DNA of 64,000 bases, from contig LATX02000226.1 in assembly GCA_001466705.2 (NCBI GenBank), positions 124,001 through 188,000 of the forward strand, written 5' to 3'. Under the pieces are notes generated by a model. That model saw only the letters and a program-made list of their open reading frames with translations, had not been told where the DNA came from and made no database searches. Both the position numbers and the translations under genes were made by a program. Source of the stretch: Moniliophthora roreri. Its lineage: Eukaryota > Basidiomycota > Agaricomycetes > Agaricales > Marasmiaceae. This document shows positions 23,581 through 35,146 of the stretch, one piece after another. The number at the start of each line of letters is the position of its first letter. Position 1 is the first letter of the stretch.

Positions 23581-24327
23581 CACTATGTACAAGGTGTTCT
23601 TTTAACATGGTTTTCTGATTGAGAAAACACTTAATCTTCTTGCAAAGAGAATTTTTATAAAACCATATATAAAGTCTAAATTTCAATTGTGTCCTTTCAA
23701 CAAGAATATGCCTGGAGAATACTAAATTTTCAGCAGCAAAAGATATGGAATTTTCAAATTCTGAGAATTAATAGATAATACAATATATTAGAATAATTTC
23801 CATACTGAGAAAACATTAAATTTTCTCTGGTTGAAGATGCTCAGAAAATGCTGATAAGATAAGATAAAAATACCACATTTTCTATTGTGGGAAAGTCAGA
23901 GAAAACACTAGAAAAACACTAGGAAAATAGTAGGAAAATCATATGAAAACACTATATTTTCAAGCAGTTTTTAGATAGTTTTCATATAGTTTTCCTTTTG
24001 TATTTAACATGTTTCCTTTGATATAAAATTCAAAATCTTATATTTATTTTCTAAATGTTTTCTCACTATTTTATAAGGCAGAAAATTTAGTATATTTGTA
24101 ATTAGAAAATTAAAGGATAATTCTACAATTTCATTATTATAAAATAATAAAAAAACACAGACTCTTCTGGAAATTAAAATTTAGAGTATGCTTGCTGTTT
24201 TCAATATGTGATGATAACTTGAAACTAATAGAATTTTCTGAGTGTTGTCTGGAAGCAAATATATAGCAGTATTCTGAGTGTATTTCCTTTGTATTAATAA
24301 CATAAAAAGAACACCTCATACATAGTG
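23581..24327. mobile_element. CACTA-ended miniature element, copy 4 (747 bp)
   Basis: The left end CACTATGTACAAGGTGTTCT and the right end, read on the other strand, CACTATGTATGAGGTGTTCT form inverted repeats of about 23 bp. Both sides carry 'aag', a 3-bp target duplication. The interior is collinear with the other copies and in the opposite orientation to the nested one. CACTA ends with a 3-bp duplication are the signature of the CACTA/CMC group. It encodes nothing and would need a transposase in trans. Confidence 0.85.
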
Positions 24328-26338
24328 AAGGCTATAACAACCATGACATTGACAAAAAAGAGAAAGAATTCCAAGAAGACCATCTTCAAGTCACAGCTTA
24401 CTAAAAAGATAAGACCCGACACATCATCATCCAGTGCACAAGAGAACGGCGATGATGAGGATGAAGAGGTTGAAGAGGTTCAGATAGACAAAGTCAATGG
24501 AAAGCATGAAGGACAGCTTCAACACACTGTAACAACCACTGACCCAGGTGGTGAAAATGGGAATGGCATTGTCTGATTTGCTGTGCATTCTTGAATCGTT
24601 ATCTGTTTTCATGTTACTAATAGCTGCTATAGGATAAAAGATGTCAACAAGAAGCACCTCAAAGATCTTGGAATGGCTACCAACATACTCATATGAGCAG
24701 CACAATACTTCTCTTGTTGTATTGACCTTTTCTCAATGATAAATATTGTTGTCTCATAGAATTCATTGGTCTGTGAAGAGAAATTTCTCAAACATCTGCC
24801 AGGAATAAAACAGTTGTAAGAATATGTCAGTAGTCTGTTTTACATGGACTAATAATTGTTACAAGAGATGAACCAGAACATTCACAAGTCCTCAAAAACT
24901 TCAAGGATCTCAGAACATATTGTCTCCATGTAAAGTGGTTTGTGTATTGGGTCATCAAACTTCTGGCTTTTGAACAATACAATCAACTCCTTTCACTGGT
25001 ACAATCTGTTTGTCTTGATTGGCAGTAGCTGATTGTTGTTAGATGGATACCAAATCAAGCACCTCCTGATCGACAGATTTCCACAGAGCTGGCTTTAATA
25101 TTGTTGAATAGATAACAGTGAATCTGCTCATGGATTCATTGTGGACACCCCTCATGCCAAATTGTAGACTGAATTGGAAATACACAAGTAATTCAGATAT
25201 TGCAAACCTCATTGCACCAGTCACATGCTTCCATCAACTGTTCTTGTCAACCTATGCCAACACAGCAAAGTAAGTAATCTGTAATTTCACTCAGATGCCT
25301 GGCAGCAATCTCACTGGTCTTTGATAGAGTAGTAAAACACATACAACAAAAACAAATTCCAATTAAATCAGATAATTTCATGTGCTTTATGTACTCATTC
25401 CAGGCATGTGGCAACCCAGATGTTGACAATGATGATTGCATTACTGGACTTCTACAGAGTCATATTCCCTTCCAAGTAGGTAAAATAGGTCTTCTAGAAT
25501 GCATTATTAATCAAGGTCTAGATTGCAAAATGCATTTTGCTGGGACTACAATCAGTTATGGAGGAGCCAATCAAAGTTCCAAAGAACTGTGTGGCCTGTC
25601 TGCTCAAAATCAACTCTTTCAATGTGCAGTTGATTGCATATTTCCAAATAATAGTACATATACTCTTCTTGCTTAGGCACTTACTAATAATATTGTAGAC
25701 ATACCATGCTCTCAAAGTTGAGAAGAACTAGGTTGAACGTGATGGAAGCCTGGACTTTCGATCACTCTACTACAATATAGTCAACTCAATGGAGGTGGAG
25801 GACAATGAGGATTTCGATAACCTCATTGGTGCCAGTGACTTTAGGACTACCATAGTCAGGGATTGGAATAAGTAAGTTGACTCTTGAATTCCAACTTGCA
25901 TTTGAATAGAGGGTTCACAATGCTTTCAGAAACATGCTAGGAGCTCATGAGGGCCTTCAGGAGGCTGTCATTGCTCTTGAAATACTATCAAAAGGTAGTT
26001 CAGTTATGAAACTGAAAGAGCAATGAGTGGCAAAGGCAAAGATACATGCTGAGGAGAAGAAGAAGGCAGCTCTCAAGGCCAAGCTGCAGGCAGCAAATGG
26101 TAGTGGTAGTGACGAGGAGGAAGACACAGATAGTGTTTCCACACATCAAGGTAAAGCAGTTGCAAGCAGGCACATGTCAGAGGAAGACAATGAGGATCAT
26201 CCAGTAGACAAGGAAGAGTCTAGGATAGTAAAGAAGCCATTGAAGCAGAAGTCAAAGCTCGCAAAGAGGACTAGGGATGCTGACAATGACAATGCACCAC
26301 ACCTCCTAATGCCACTTCAATCAGAATCTCAATAGATG
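24328..26338 (+). pseudogene. Unknown repeat-borne coding remains with acidic/basic C-terminus
   Basis: Plus-strand pieces form a plausible broken protein. They include a basic/acidic segment at 24325-24576 ('EDEEVEEVQIDKVNGKHEGQ'), a segment at 25380-25676 without recognised motifs, and 'RSLYYNIVNSMEVEDNEDFDNLIGASDF' near 25.78 kb. The tail at about 25920-26335 contains 'FRNMLGAHEGLQEAVIALEIL', a Lys/Ala-rich helix and alternating acidic and basic runs with a nuclear-localisation-like 'KKPLKQKSKLAKRTR'. The last frame ends at 26335. I do not recognise the family. Numerous stops separate the pieces. It is probably another transposon or repeat gene. Confidence 0.3.
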
Positions 26339-26880
26339 AGTACATCTCTATCCTTAATTGTTATATCAAACTAACTTGCTTGCTATAGGCCATAGCTCCA
26401 CAATACCCCTTGAAGGATTTGGACAGATAGCAGGTATTAATTGGCATTTGTATTTCTTGGCACGATTGTACTGTATTGTTACTGTAATATTGCTTTACCA
26501 TTATCAATTAGATACACTTGTTGCTAGCTAGGAGTAATCGACATGTATAATGATGACCAATATGGCATAAAGGGAGCAAAATGGCAGAAAATGAGCAAAA
26601 TAAAATATAATGAGCAAAATAGATAATCATGGCCAAAATGGGTGATCATGGCAGAAAATGAGCAAAATAGATGATCATGGATCAAAATGAGCAAAATGGG
26701 TGACCATCCATTTCACTCATTTTCATCCATAATCACTAGAGGGGGTCTGTTTTCTGCCATTATCAAGGCCAAAATAGGTAATAATGTATTTTGCTCATGA
26801 TTACCTATTTTGCTCATTTTCTGCCACAATTATTAGGTGTCTGATTTGCTGATGAACAAGTATATACTTGTGTGGCTTGA
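26339..26880. repeat. Fold-back tandem repeat built on 'ggcagaaaatgagcaaaat'
   Basis: From about 26560 to 26840 the phrase 'ggcagaaaatgagcaaaatag.tgatcatgg' recurs three or more times. It then appears in reverse complement ('catgattacctattttgctcattttctgcca', about 26796-26826), so the block can fold on itself. The centre is at about 26720-26750. It could be the end of a decayed DNA element or a small satellite. Nothing coding is seen. Confidence 0.6.
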
Positions 26881-27776
26881 AGTACCACTCACAATTCAAC
26901 CAAATCTTGGAATTCCTAAAAACTCATGTATTTTGCACAGATCCTGGCCAGCCAAACTCATAGGATGTAAAAATCCCTCAGTGGTCCACTGTAGCCTGTA
27001 GTATAAGCTTAGAAGTTGGTCAGCATGTGAATAGCAGATTAACACAAGTACAAAACTCACAGCATAAAACTTCTTCCAGCAATAGTATGCAAATGGGTTT
27101 TGCAGAGGCTAACCAATGCAGCCTGGAAATCCTCCCTTTGCCATTCCTCTGGATATGAATTGTCGTCTTTCCTCACCTGGCCAAGTGAGATGTTGATCAC
27201 ATTGATTACAGAGTGCCTTTGAGACTTGTTCAATATAGTTGAATACACTTCCTTCAGCAATAGAGATAACTGAAGCAGTTTTGACTGCTGTTTCAGCTCC
27301 TACACAACAAAGAAATGCAGCAAGTTGGTATTTGACAGGATGTTGGGGATTCTGTGGCCCACTGATAAATATTGGGTCTTCTTCTATCATGTCATGTATC
27401 TTCCAGAATGCATCATGGCCCATACTACACAAGTGAAGCAAATGATAAGTACAAAGAAAAATGTGAAAGGAACCCACATGTGCACTGCATCCATGCCCTA
27501 AACCAGTATTCAGAGAATCCATATATCATGACATCAAATAAATCCTTCAACTTCTGCTGGTTATATGGTCCCTGCCTCCCAAATCAACCATACTTCCTCT
27601 TGATGTGCTCTCCAAGCCAGATATGCTATGATCATTGCAGAGAAAATTTCTTCATCTTCCTCAGCATCTGCAAACAGCATGATGGCAAAAGTCTCCAGAG
27701 CCCTGACATGTTGTTTCTTCTTCTCAGCTGGGCTTTGTGTTGATCTGGAAGATGTTCGACGGCGAGTTCGTGGCAT
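26881..27776 (-). pseudogene. PIF/Harbinger transposase, N-terminal half, degenerate
   Basis: The N-terminus at 27776 is basic (MPRTRRRTSSRS) and followed by an acidic helix. After frame breaks, 27522-27109 gives 'HDAFWKIHDMIEEDPIFISG', 'KYQLAAFLCCVGAETAVKTASVISIAEGSVFNYI' and 'GGFPGCIG', the classical helix-turn-helix-like N-terminal part of fungal Harbinger proteins leading into the first DDE segment. There the 'GSLDG' aspartate region is replaced by a stop. The frame continues 'PLQNPFAYYCWKKFYA' and then reaches a probable intron. The catalytic C-terminal part does not follow; instead the fold-back repeat begins. It is dead. A matching C-terminal half in the same orientation lies at 7.05-7.38 kb. 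Confidence 0.72.
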
Positions 27777-29834
27777 AGAAGAAGATTCAAGACGTTCCAG
27801 GACACTTTTCGGCGGCCCTCATGCCGAATTTGGCGTTGTTCCGACTAGCCGTTCGCTTAACAGCAACAAGCCGCACACGTCACAAAATAAAATGGGAAAT
27901 AAAATCGCGATTGAGTACCACTAATAATGTCTGATAGCGTCTAGTAAAACCCCGCTGGGACTTAACTCTCACAGCAATGTACATGCTTGCATCATCATGG
28001 TGGGTATAAGTCTGCCTAGGGGAGACTACGTTGTACGCACAATTTGATCATTTCCCGACGATTTACAAGCGATTCTTGGCCAGACTTTGAATTTCGGAAC
28101 AAGCAGTCTGTATCAAAGAGGCGCTTGAACGGGTGTATCAACGAACGTCCGGCCGTGTAACGTAAAGCGTGGAAACTGTGAGGTCGGAAGCGGAACCGTT
28201 ACCTTCCGACCACTTAAATATCAAGCCTCAGGACGACCTTAGTGCCTATGGTGCCTATGGTTTCCCTAAGTTCAATTCTGTTGCTTTCGTTCGCAGCTTT
28301 GGCTCATGCCAAGTTGTACTCCGCTACTTGGGATTCTTCGTTTGTTCCCCTTCCTTTTCATTGTAGGTTGAGAGGGCTGACGAATGGTCTTGTCATAGAC
28401 ATGATAATCCCATTAAGAAATTGACCGGCAAAGCTTACTTTCCGGATCTTCCTTCTGGTACACGTTACACCTTGGCGCCTCGTTACCTTCTTGACGAAAA
28501 CATGAAACACAGATCCCTCAACCACGATCTCCTTCGTGATGAAGGCTGACGCCGGTGACACTGAAGAGATCCAGTGTAAAAGGAAAGACGATAAATGGTA
28601 CTGCAGTATGCTGCTCTTCGTATCTCTGGATAGTAAACTCTTGCCGAGAGTGATATTCTCTAGCCCCGGGAGACGATAAAACAAAAGGGCTCTCGATATT
28701 CCCTGGTGATGCGGTGGACTTTTGGTTTCCTAAGGTGCGTTTCTTCATCCCATGCCGCTCAATAAGAGCTGATATGGTCCCGAAGCCTCCGAAGGACGGC
28801 ATAGAGACGAAAGGCTCGCATGCTAAATTTGATAGGTACGTGGCTCTATATCCTTCTCACCTTGCACTGTAAGCTCACTCGTGGGCCGTAGCTTTGTTTT
28901 TGCAGTGGAAACGAGTGAATTCGATTTTGGTCCGGTGTTCATGGTATGACTCGCCTGCTTCGCACACTATAGCATCGCACTCACATCGGGAATGCAGACG
29001 AACATCAAGATCAAAACAGACGGGGGCAACATGGATTGGTGTAATAACGTGAAGTATAGTGGTGATGCTGTGAGTTCGCTGTCCCCAGGTACTAAGAGAG
29101 AGGCTGACAAGCAATGATTAATGATGGATAGAAACATAAGACCGGGGAGGTTAAAGTGAAGGACAATGATTGTGAGGTGCAGTATGTTTCGTTGGGTTAG
29201 AGCCTCAAGAGTCGACCCAACGCTGTTATACTTGGTTTATGGTACCCCATACTCCGGCGTAGTTTCTTTTCAACATTGATTGCGTATCTTGTGTCACGTA
29301 GAACTAGAATCCCCAGCTAAAGCCATAGCTGTAGTCGATTCAATTGGTTTTTCTGAGTAGTCAAATTTGGAGACGTAAGCAGAAGATCAGATTTTCAAAC
29401 GACTCTTCCACACCACCATGATCACAAGTAGAACTTGGAGCTGAACGGAGCTTCTGCAGAGATGTCAGTTCAGTTCTGTCGACCATCGATCGCAATAGTC
29501 CAAGCAGGGACTTTTAAGGGTGTGTACTATCAGTTTCGTCACCTGGGGCCTTATTCTTCTGTATTATAGACTAGCATCTCGCCTGCCAAACTATTGGTGG
29601 TGGCAAAGAGTATCAGGTTCGATGTGAGTCACTAGCACAATTCCTTCTCGCATTCGCTCATCTTGCAGCTAGCAAAGTCATGAAGGCTTCGATGAGTCAT
29701 TGAAATTGCTATGCACGAGTCCCGCTGCCAGACCTGAGACACGATTGAGCTCAGGAACATCCCTATTCCATTCCGGCTATAAACCACATTCTAACTTGAA
29801 TCAGGCTTGAATACAAACCATCACCACCATTTAG
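27777..29834. other. Transition to gene-rich DNA; no gene confidently recognised
   Basis: Composition changes abruptly at about 27.78 kb from AT-rich repeat to mixed sequence with frequent CG dinucleotides. A possible two-exon plus-strand frame runs from 28169. It would splice at about 28315 (gtactc) to 28366 and continue 'VERADEWSCHRHDN...' to a stop at about 28549. A minus-strand frame lies at 28518-28802 and another at 28875-29114. None matches a family I know and codon evidence is weak. A small gene here cannot be excluded. Confidence 0.3.
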
Positions 29835-29909
29835 GGCGCCATCAAAGAGTACTCCTTCACAAACGGTACCCGCAAGGCTCCTGTTGAATTCTGCGATTTG
29901 TACTACAAG
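29835..29909 (+). pseudogene. Fragment of a 2OG-Fe(II) oxygenase-like paralogue
   Basis: The plus strand reads 'KEYSFTNGTRKAPVEFCDLY' and stops two codons after the following Tyr-Lys-Pro. The minus-strand oxygenase gene at 34159-35146 has 'VETYSFTNGTCKVPVEFCDL' at the same place in its N-terminal exon. A stop precedes the fragment at Gly-Ala-Ile, and no later exon follows. It is therefore a short relic of the same local family on the other side of the XPF gene, in inverted orientation. Confidence 0.7.
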
Positions 29910-30369
29910 CCAAAATAACTCCAGCATCTCCAGCATCCGCAATCCAAAAACAATCTTCCCGTACTCCTCTTCCACCAACATCGAATACTCACTTGGTGTG
30001 AAATCATCTCCAAAGTAATCCGCCTCTACCCACGGCCTCCCATTAAACGCGAAGAAGGTGCGGAAGGCACCTACCAGACAATGCTACGCTGCCATCCACG
30101 TTACGGAATGTAAGGGAAGCGGGAGCGGAATCTCGCTGTGCGGCGTATGGGAATGAGCCGAGTATGGGAAGCGTGTATGGGACGGTCTGTATCGTTGCAG
30201 AGAGAGGCAGAAAGTAAACTCTGTCCTCGATATTGGACTTGTACATCCCGACAGAATAGTAGCATAATGACAGTAACTGAGTATGCAAGATAGAAAATCG
30301 TCCACGTGGGAATTCTGGGTCGCGCCGGTACCGTGCTTTGTTCTTCACCGCCAGCATGCTCTATCGATA
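29910..30369. promoter_or_regulatory. Upstream region of the XPF gene
   Basis: No recognisable gene is present. The start codon of the XPF gene lies at 30370 and this stretch presumably holds its promoter and 5' UTR. I see no clear TATA box or other motif worth naming. Confidence 0.3.
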
Positions 30370-33300
30370 ATGTCTACCATTCTACCTTTCCATGAAGCCA
30401 TTTTATCAGAGATCCATGACCCCGCAACCTCTGACCTTCTCGTGCTCGCTCGCGGCCTCGGTCTTCGTCGAATAATATGCACGCTTCTCAAGATATATGA
30501 CTCACCTCAAAATCTGGTTCTGCTGGTGAATGCGACACCAGAGGAGGAGACGGAGATTGGAGAAGAACTGGGTATAATCGGTTGTAGAAAGCCGGGATTG
30601 AGAATAGTGGGGTACGAAGCTGGATCAAGTCGTGACCGGTACGTTTTATGTTTGGCTCACAGGCAGGTGAATATTGACGAACCTAGAGCCAGGACTTGTA
30701 CAAGAGGGGTGGCTTGATATCAGTCACGTCAAGAATTTTGGTCGTCGATATGCTCCAGAGCGATATACCCATCGATCTCATTACAGGAATTATTGTCTTA
30801 CACGCGGAAAAGTATGTGTAACAGTGGGCATTTTCAGGCGACGTGCTGATGGAGTTTTTGCAGGGTGTCACCATTACACCTAGTATCTTTCATTACCAGG
30901 CTGTATCGCGAGAGGAATACCACTGGTTTCCTCAAGGCTTTCACAGACCAACCGGAACATATCACAAGTGGAATGTCGCCTTTGAAGAATGTGATGAAGG
31001 AGCTTCAACTGAGACGGGTTTCGATATATCCTCGGTGCGGTGTACACTTTTCGCTGCAGTTGCCGCTTACTTACCATCTGCTAGATTTCATCAAACCATA
31101 AAAGAGACCCTCGAACGTCGACAAGCCGATGTCGTCGAGATTGCACAAAAACTGACAGATTACATGGGAGAAATTCATGGAGCCATAGTGCATTGTATGA
31201 ACATGATCTTGACCGATTTGCGACGGGTGAAAGACGTAGGCCTTCCTATAACGTTTCTTCAGAACCCATCGCTCATTCAAGCTCCCTAGCTCGACCTGGA
31301 AGGTCTTAGCCTACCAGCTGCCTATTTCTCCTCCTTTGACCATATCGTACGCAAGCAGCTAGTCCCTGTATGGCACAAAGTCGGGCCAACTACCAAATCT
31401 CTTGTTCGGGATTTGGGGGTCCTCCGCCGGCTTGTGAGGTAAGTTGCTCTACTTGGTTCGCAGATGCCGAGATTCTGACCTTTCACCTAGTTACTTGCTC
31501 ACATACGACCCGCTACAATTTCACGCATACTGTGAATCGCTCATAGCGGCCAACAATGATCCCGAAACTACCAAAGCTGGTAATCGTAGTCAGTGGATGT
31601 TGACTGATTCCGCCAATACCATATTCGAGGTATACATCTTATTCGCTATAATTCCTCTTCACTCTATTCTAACAGACATCCTTTAGCTCGCCAAACGACG
31701 ATGTTTCGAAAACGTCTCAGTCTCACAAGGCTCTGACAAACAAGTTATCGATCTCGTCGATGACGAGGACGCTTGGGATGCCATGTACGAAGCCCAAGGC
31801 CTCAATCGGAAGACCGAACCAGCTGAATCCGAAAGACGGCCTACCTGGCTACCTCCGGGTATGCAACCCGTTTTAGAAGAATTACCTAAATGGAGTCTCC
31901 TCGCAGAGATTCTGGAGGAGATTGAGCATGAGATCCTGCGTATGGATAACACCTCTACACATGCTGCGGCTCATACGTTGGGTACCAACACCACGCTAGT
32001 GATGTGTTCCTCCACGTCGACGTGTTCGCTCTTGGAAGAGTTCCTTTCCGCGATGGACGGTGAAAGACCCAAAGGCGAATGGGGGCGGAAGATGATGTTG
32101 AGAAAGCTAAAGGGCTATCTGTGGTGGCAGAAGCGGAAGAAGCTCGAAAAGGAGCTTGCTGGGTTGGGGAACAAAGCTGGTGCTGCCGCTTCTAGTACCA
32201 TGGGTAACTTTTGGCGTGGTGGTGGGATATCGCTTGATGAACCTGGCGGCCTGGATAATGATGATGGGATCAGTGAGGCGCTGAAGAAGAAGGATAGGGA
32301 GAAGGCCGAGAAGAAGGCTAGTCGGAGGAGAGTAAGAGGTGGTGGACCTGCTGGTGGGACTGCGAGAGCACCGAGTGCTGCTCCTAATGCAGCAGCTGGT
32401 CCGTCATCTGCAGGTGACGACATTGCAGCAGCTGTATCTGTCGACGACTTGTGAGTCAGTTTCCTAGCTTCATCTTGTGTTCTCTTTTACTGATCTGGTT
32501 ATTGTCCCGAAGCTTTACAGACGACCTGGAACTCCTTGATCTCGACGATGAAGAAATGCTACTCAATCTGAACGGAGGCGTTGGAGATATCACAACCTTG
32601 GAGTTCGCCACCCAATTCGACGCCCATTATGGGTTGATACCCCCGCCTCAACAGGTTATCATTAGAGCTTATTCCGATGATACTGATGACCGCATGTTGG
32701 ACGAAATCAAGCCTAGGTTCATTGTTATGTTCGAGCCGTGTATGGAATTCGTTCGGCGTGTTGAGGCAAGTAAGCCGCTCCTTGCTAGACAGATGCAACT
32801 CTGACCGAGCATCTTCACGTAGGTGTACAAATGCTCAAACCCACGCATGGGTGTTCGGGTGTATCATATGGTATACTCAGATTCGTGCGAGGAGCACAAG
32901 TATCTCGCTGGTATCAGAAGGGAGAAAGAAAGCTTTGAAAGGTTGATCAAGGAGCGAGGGGTAAGATCATCATTTCCATCTCGAACCGTAGTCAACGCTT
33001 TCCTTACACCATCTTTTTTAGTCCATGCTTCTACCGATACTAGAAGATCGACGTTCAGTAGACAACGATGCTATCATCAAGACCATCAGCACGAGAGTTG
33101 CTGGTGGCCGTCGAGAGTTGGTTAAGACGCCTTCTCAGGTAAGGCAGGGACTTCTATCTATGTCTTTTGGATGCTTATACTCTATCTACTTGCAGGTAAT
33201 CGTGGATATGAGAGAATTTCGGTCGACTCTACCTTCGCTCCTTCATGCATCGAATCTCTTGGTGATACCCGCTACTCTTACCGTCGGAGATTACATCTTG

Positions 33301-34038
33301 ACGCCAGAGATATGCGTCGAGCGAAAGAGTCTGTCAGATTTGGTGTCTAGTTTCAATAGTGGGCGGTTGTAAGTGCCCTTCGCAAATCAACCATAAGCTG
33401 TGCCAATGCTGACCCACTGAACAGGTACACGCAATGTGAACTCATGTCCGCGCATTACAAGAATCCAGTCTTGCTCATCGAGTTCGAAGAAGACAAGTCT
33501 TTCTCCCTTGAGGTGTGTCATCTCCTTTGATAGTCTGGTATAGCTCTTACCTTACCATTGCATTCAGATTGTGTCCGAAATCAAATCATACACAAAGCCC
33601 ATGAATAAATATCCTCCCAAGAAGAAGAGCACCTCGGAAAACCAGGACGCTTACTCCCCAACGATCCAATCCAAGATTGTCCTGCTCACTCTCACCTTTC
33701 CTCGACTTCGTATCATCTGGTCTTCTTCTCCCTATGCTACCGCCGATATCTTCAAAGACTTGAAGAAGGAGCGTTCGGAACCTGACCCTGTAAAGGCCGT
33801 AGCGATAGGTGCTGATGAAGATCCCGAAGCGGGTGCAGGAGTGAATGCAGCGGCGGAGGAGTTATTGAGGTCTTTTCCTGGTATAACGACGAAGAACGTC
33901 AAGCATGTGATGAGTAAGGTCAAGAATGTAAGGGAGTTGTGTGAGATGAGTCTCGTGCAGGTGCAGGGGATATTGGGAGTTGAGCCGGGTAAGGCTTGCT
34001 ACAATTTCTTGCACAAGGGCGAAAGAAGTAAAACCTAG
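30370..34038 (+). CDS. RAD1/XPF homologue: XPF/Rad1-type DNA repair endonuclease, multi-exon
   Basis: This is the catalytic subunit of the structure-specific XPF-ERCC1 endonuclease. In the nucleus it makes the 5' incision in nucleotide excision repair and acts in interstrand cross-link repair and recombination. The start ATG at 30370 gives '[12 protein letters not shown]'. The exons keep the family order: the inactive helicase-like part with '[20 protein letters not shown]' and '[20 protein letters not shown]' (reached by splicing to GACTTG near 30.69 kb), '[22 protein letters not shown]', '[11 protein letters not shown]', and a charged linker (31783-32454). The ERCC4 nuclease follows with '[13 protein letters not shown]' and '[17 protein letters not shown]' (about 33.2-33.35 kb), so the GDXnERKX3D active site is intact. 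The C-terminal tandem helix-hairpin-helix ('[23 protein letters not shown]') ends at 34038. Introns are short with GT-AG ends, such as the 51-nt one ending ...ccctag at about 31.29 kb. Its partner ERCC1/Rad10 is not in this window. Confidence 0.93.
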
Positions 34039-34158
34039 GTCTATTGGTGTACTATGATACCATATAACGTCATTCGTACATATTGTCCATTGATGACAAT
34101 CGAGACGGGAACGCCCCGCGGATGACTGAACATATAACATGGCCCGTGTCTACCTTCC

Positions 34159-35146
34159 TTACCATACCTCAAAATAGAGATTGTACGTCAAAGTAACGCG
34201 GGCACCTTTAGTAACAGGCTTGACTTTGTGGGTGACGTTGCTGTAGAATACGACCAAAGCGACTTCTGGAGTGGAAGGGGTGCTTTCGATGAGGGCTTCT
34301 GGTGCGTCAAAAGTCCACACGGAGCCATTCTCAGACAGGATGAGCTGACCACCCTTGTGCGCCGTAGGAAAAATGATAACCAGCGAGCCGAACATGTTTT
34401 CTGCACGGGGAGGATCCTTGTGCAGTTTGAAGAAGGCACCCTTATTCTGGAAGCAATAAATTAGCTTTGAACGAGAGCGAATTCGGAGCTTCAACGTACC
34501 GTACACATTCAACTTACACAGCTCAGTCCTAACGTGCCTCTTCATTGCTTTATTCGTATCCACGAGCTCCTTCTGAACCTTATGGAAGATATCCGTGCTC
34601 GCCAGATCAGGGGGCATAGCGAACTGTGATAACTCCATCTTCAATGCCTTGCGATACGACTCGTCGAGAACAGACTCGGGTCCATGACCAAAAGGGGCTG
34701 CTTCACATGCTGAGATGAGCTTAGCAAGTTGGTCCGCAGACGCATTTGCAAGCTCGAGATACTCAGTGGGAGCCCTAGTCGTGTTTAGTGGATCCATTTT
34801 TTGGCGTTTCTTGCCATGCCCACCTGGACTGAGAATCATGGGCGAGTGATACAAAGAGGCGAGACCGAGCGTTCACTTACGAAGATAATGCGCTTGACGC
34901 AGGGCTGACAGCCTCCATCTTATAGTAGAGGTCGCAGAATTCAACCGGTACCTTGCATGTACCATTCGTAAATGAATAGGTCTCGACAACTTTCCGAATA
35001 CGTTCGATGGCAGATGACTTCACTGGGGGCTCTGGATCTCTTTGGGTGGCATGGTGGAAATGATGGAAATGGAGGTGTGTGGTTGGCTTCCTTTTAAGGG
35101 AGAATAGAGGTGTTTCACCGGAACTGATGAGCGGTAGCGTGACCAT
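34159..35146 (-). CDS. 2-oxoglutarate/Fe(II) dioxygenase-like protein
   Basis: A minus-strand gene converging on XPF, with only about 120 bp between their stops. Exon 1 (35146 to about 34887) ends 'VEFCDLYYKMEAVSPASSALS'. A splice from gtaagtg to the acceptor ctcag before TCCAG keeps frame into 'GGHGKKRQKMDPLN...'. After a second intron near 34.50-34.45 kb comes 'KGAFFKLHKDPPRAENMFGSLVI', where His-x-Asp is the expected metal-binding pair. 'FPTAHKGGQLIL' follows, and 'SNVTHKVKPVTKGARVTLTYNLYF' supplies the distal His and an Arg for 2-oxoglutarate. The fold is thus a double-stranded beta-helix oxygenase; its substrate is unknown. This is an expanded Agaricomycete family resembling prolyl hydroxylases. 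The first ATG (35146) is followed by an unusual His-rich stretch, so the true start may be downstream. A relic paralogue lies at 29835-29909. Confidence 0.75.

Noticed and set aside
28268..28424. Small secreted protein beginning 'MVSLSSILLLSFAALAHA'
   Set aside because: The first 18 residues look like a signal peptide, but the frame ends quickly, the spliced continuation is in another frame, and no downstream exon could be supported.
30043..30357. 104-codon minus-strand frame upstream of XPF
   Set aside because: Overlaps the XPF start region, has no recognisable domain and has an overlapping competitor in another frame.
34228..34464. Plus-strand frame opposite the oxygenase gene
   Set aside because: It is the antisense shadow of the exon carrying the His-x-Asp motif.
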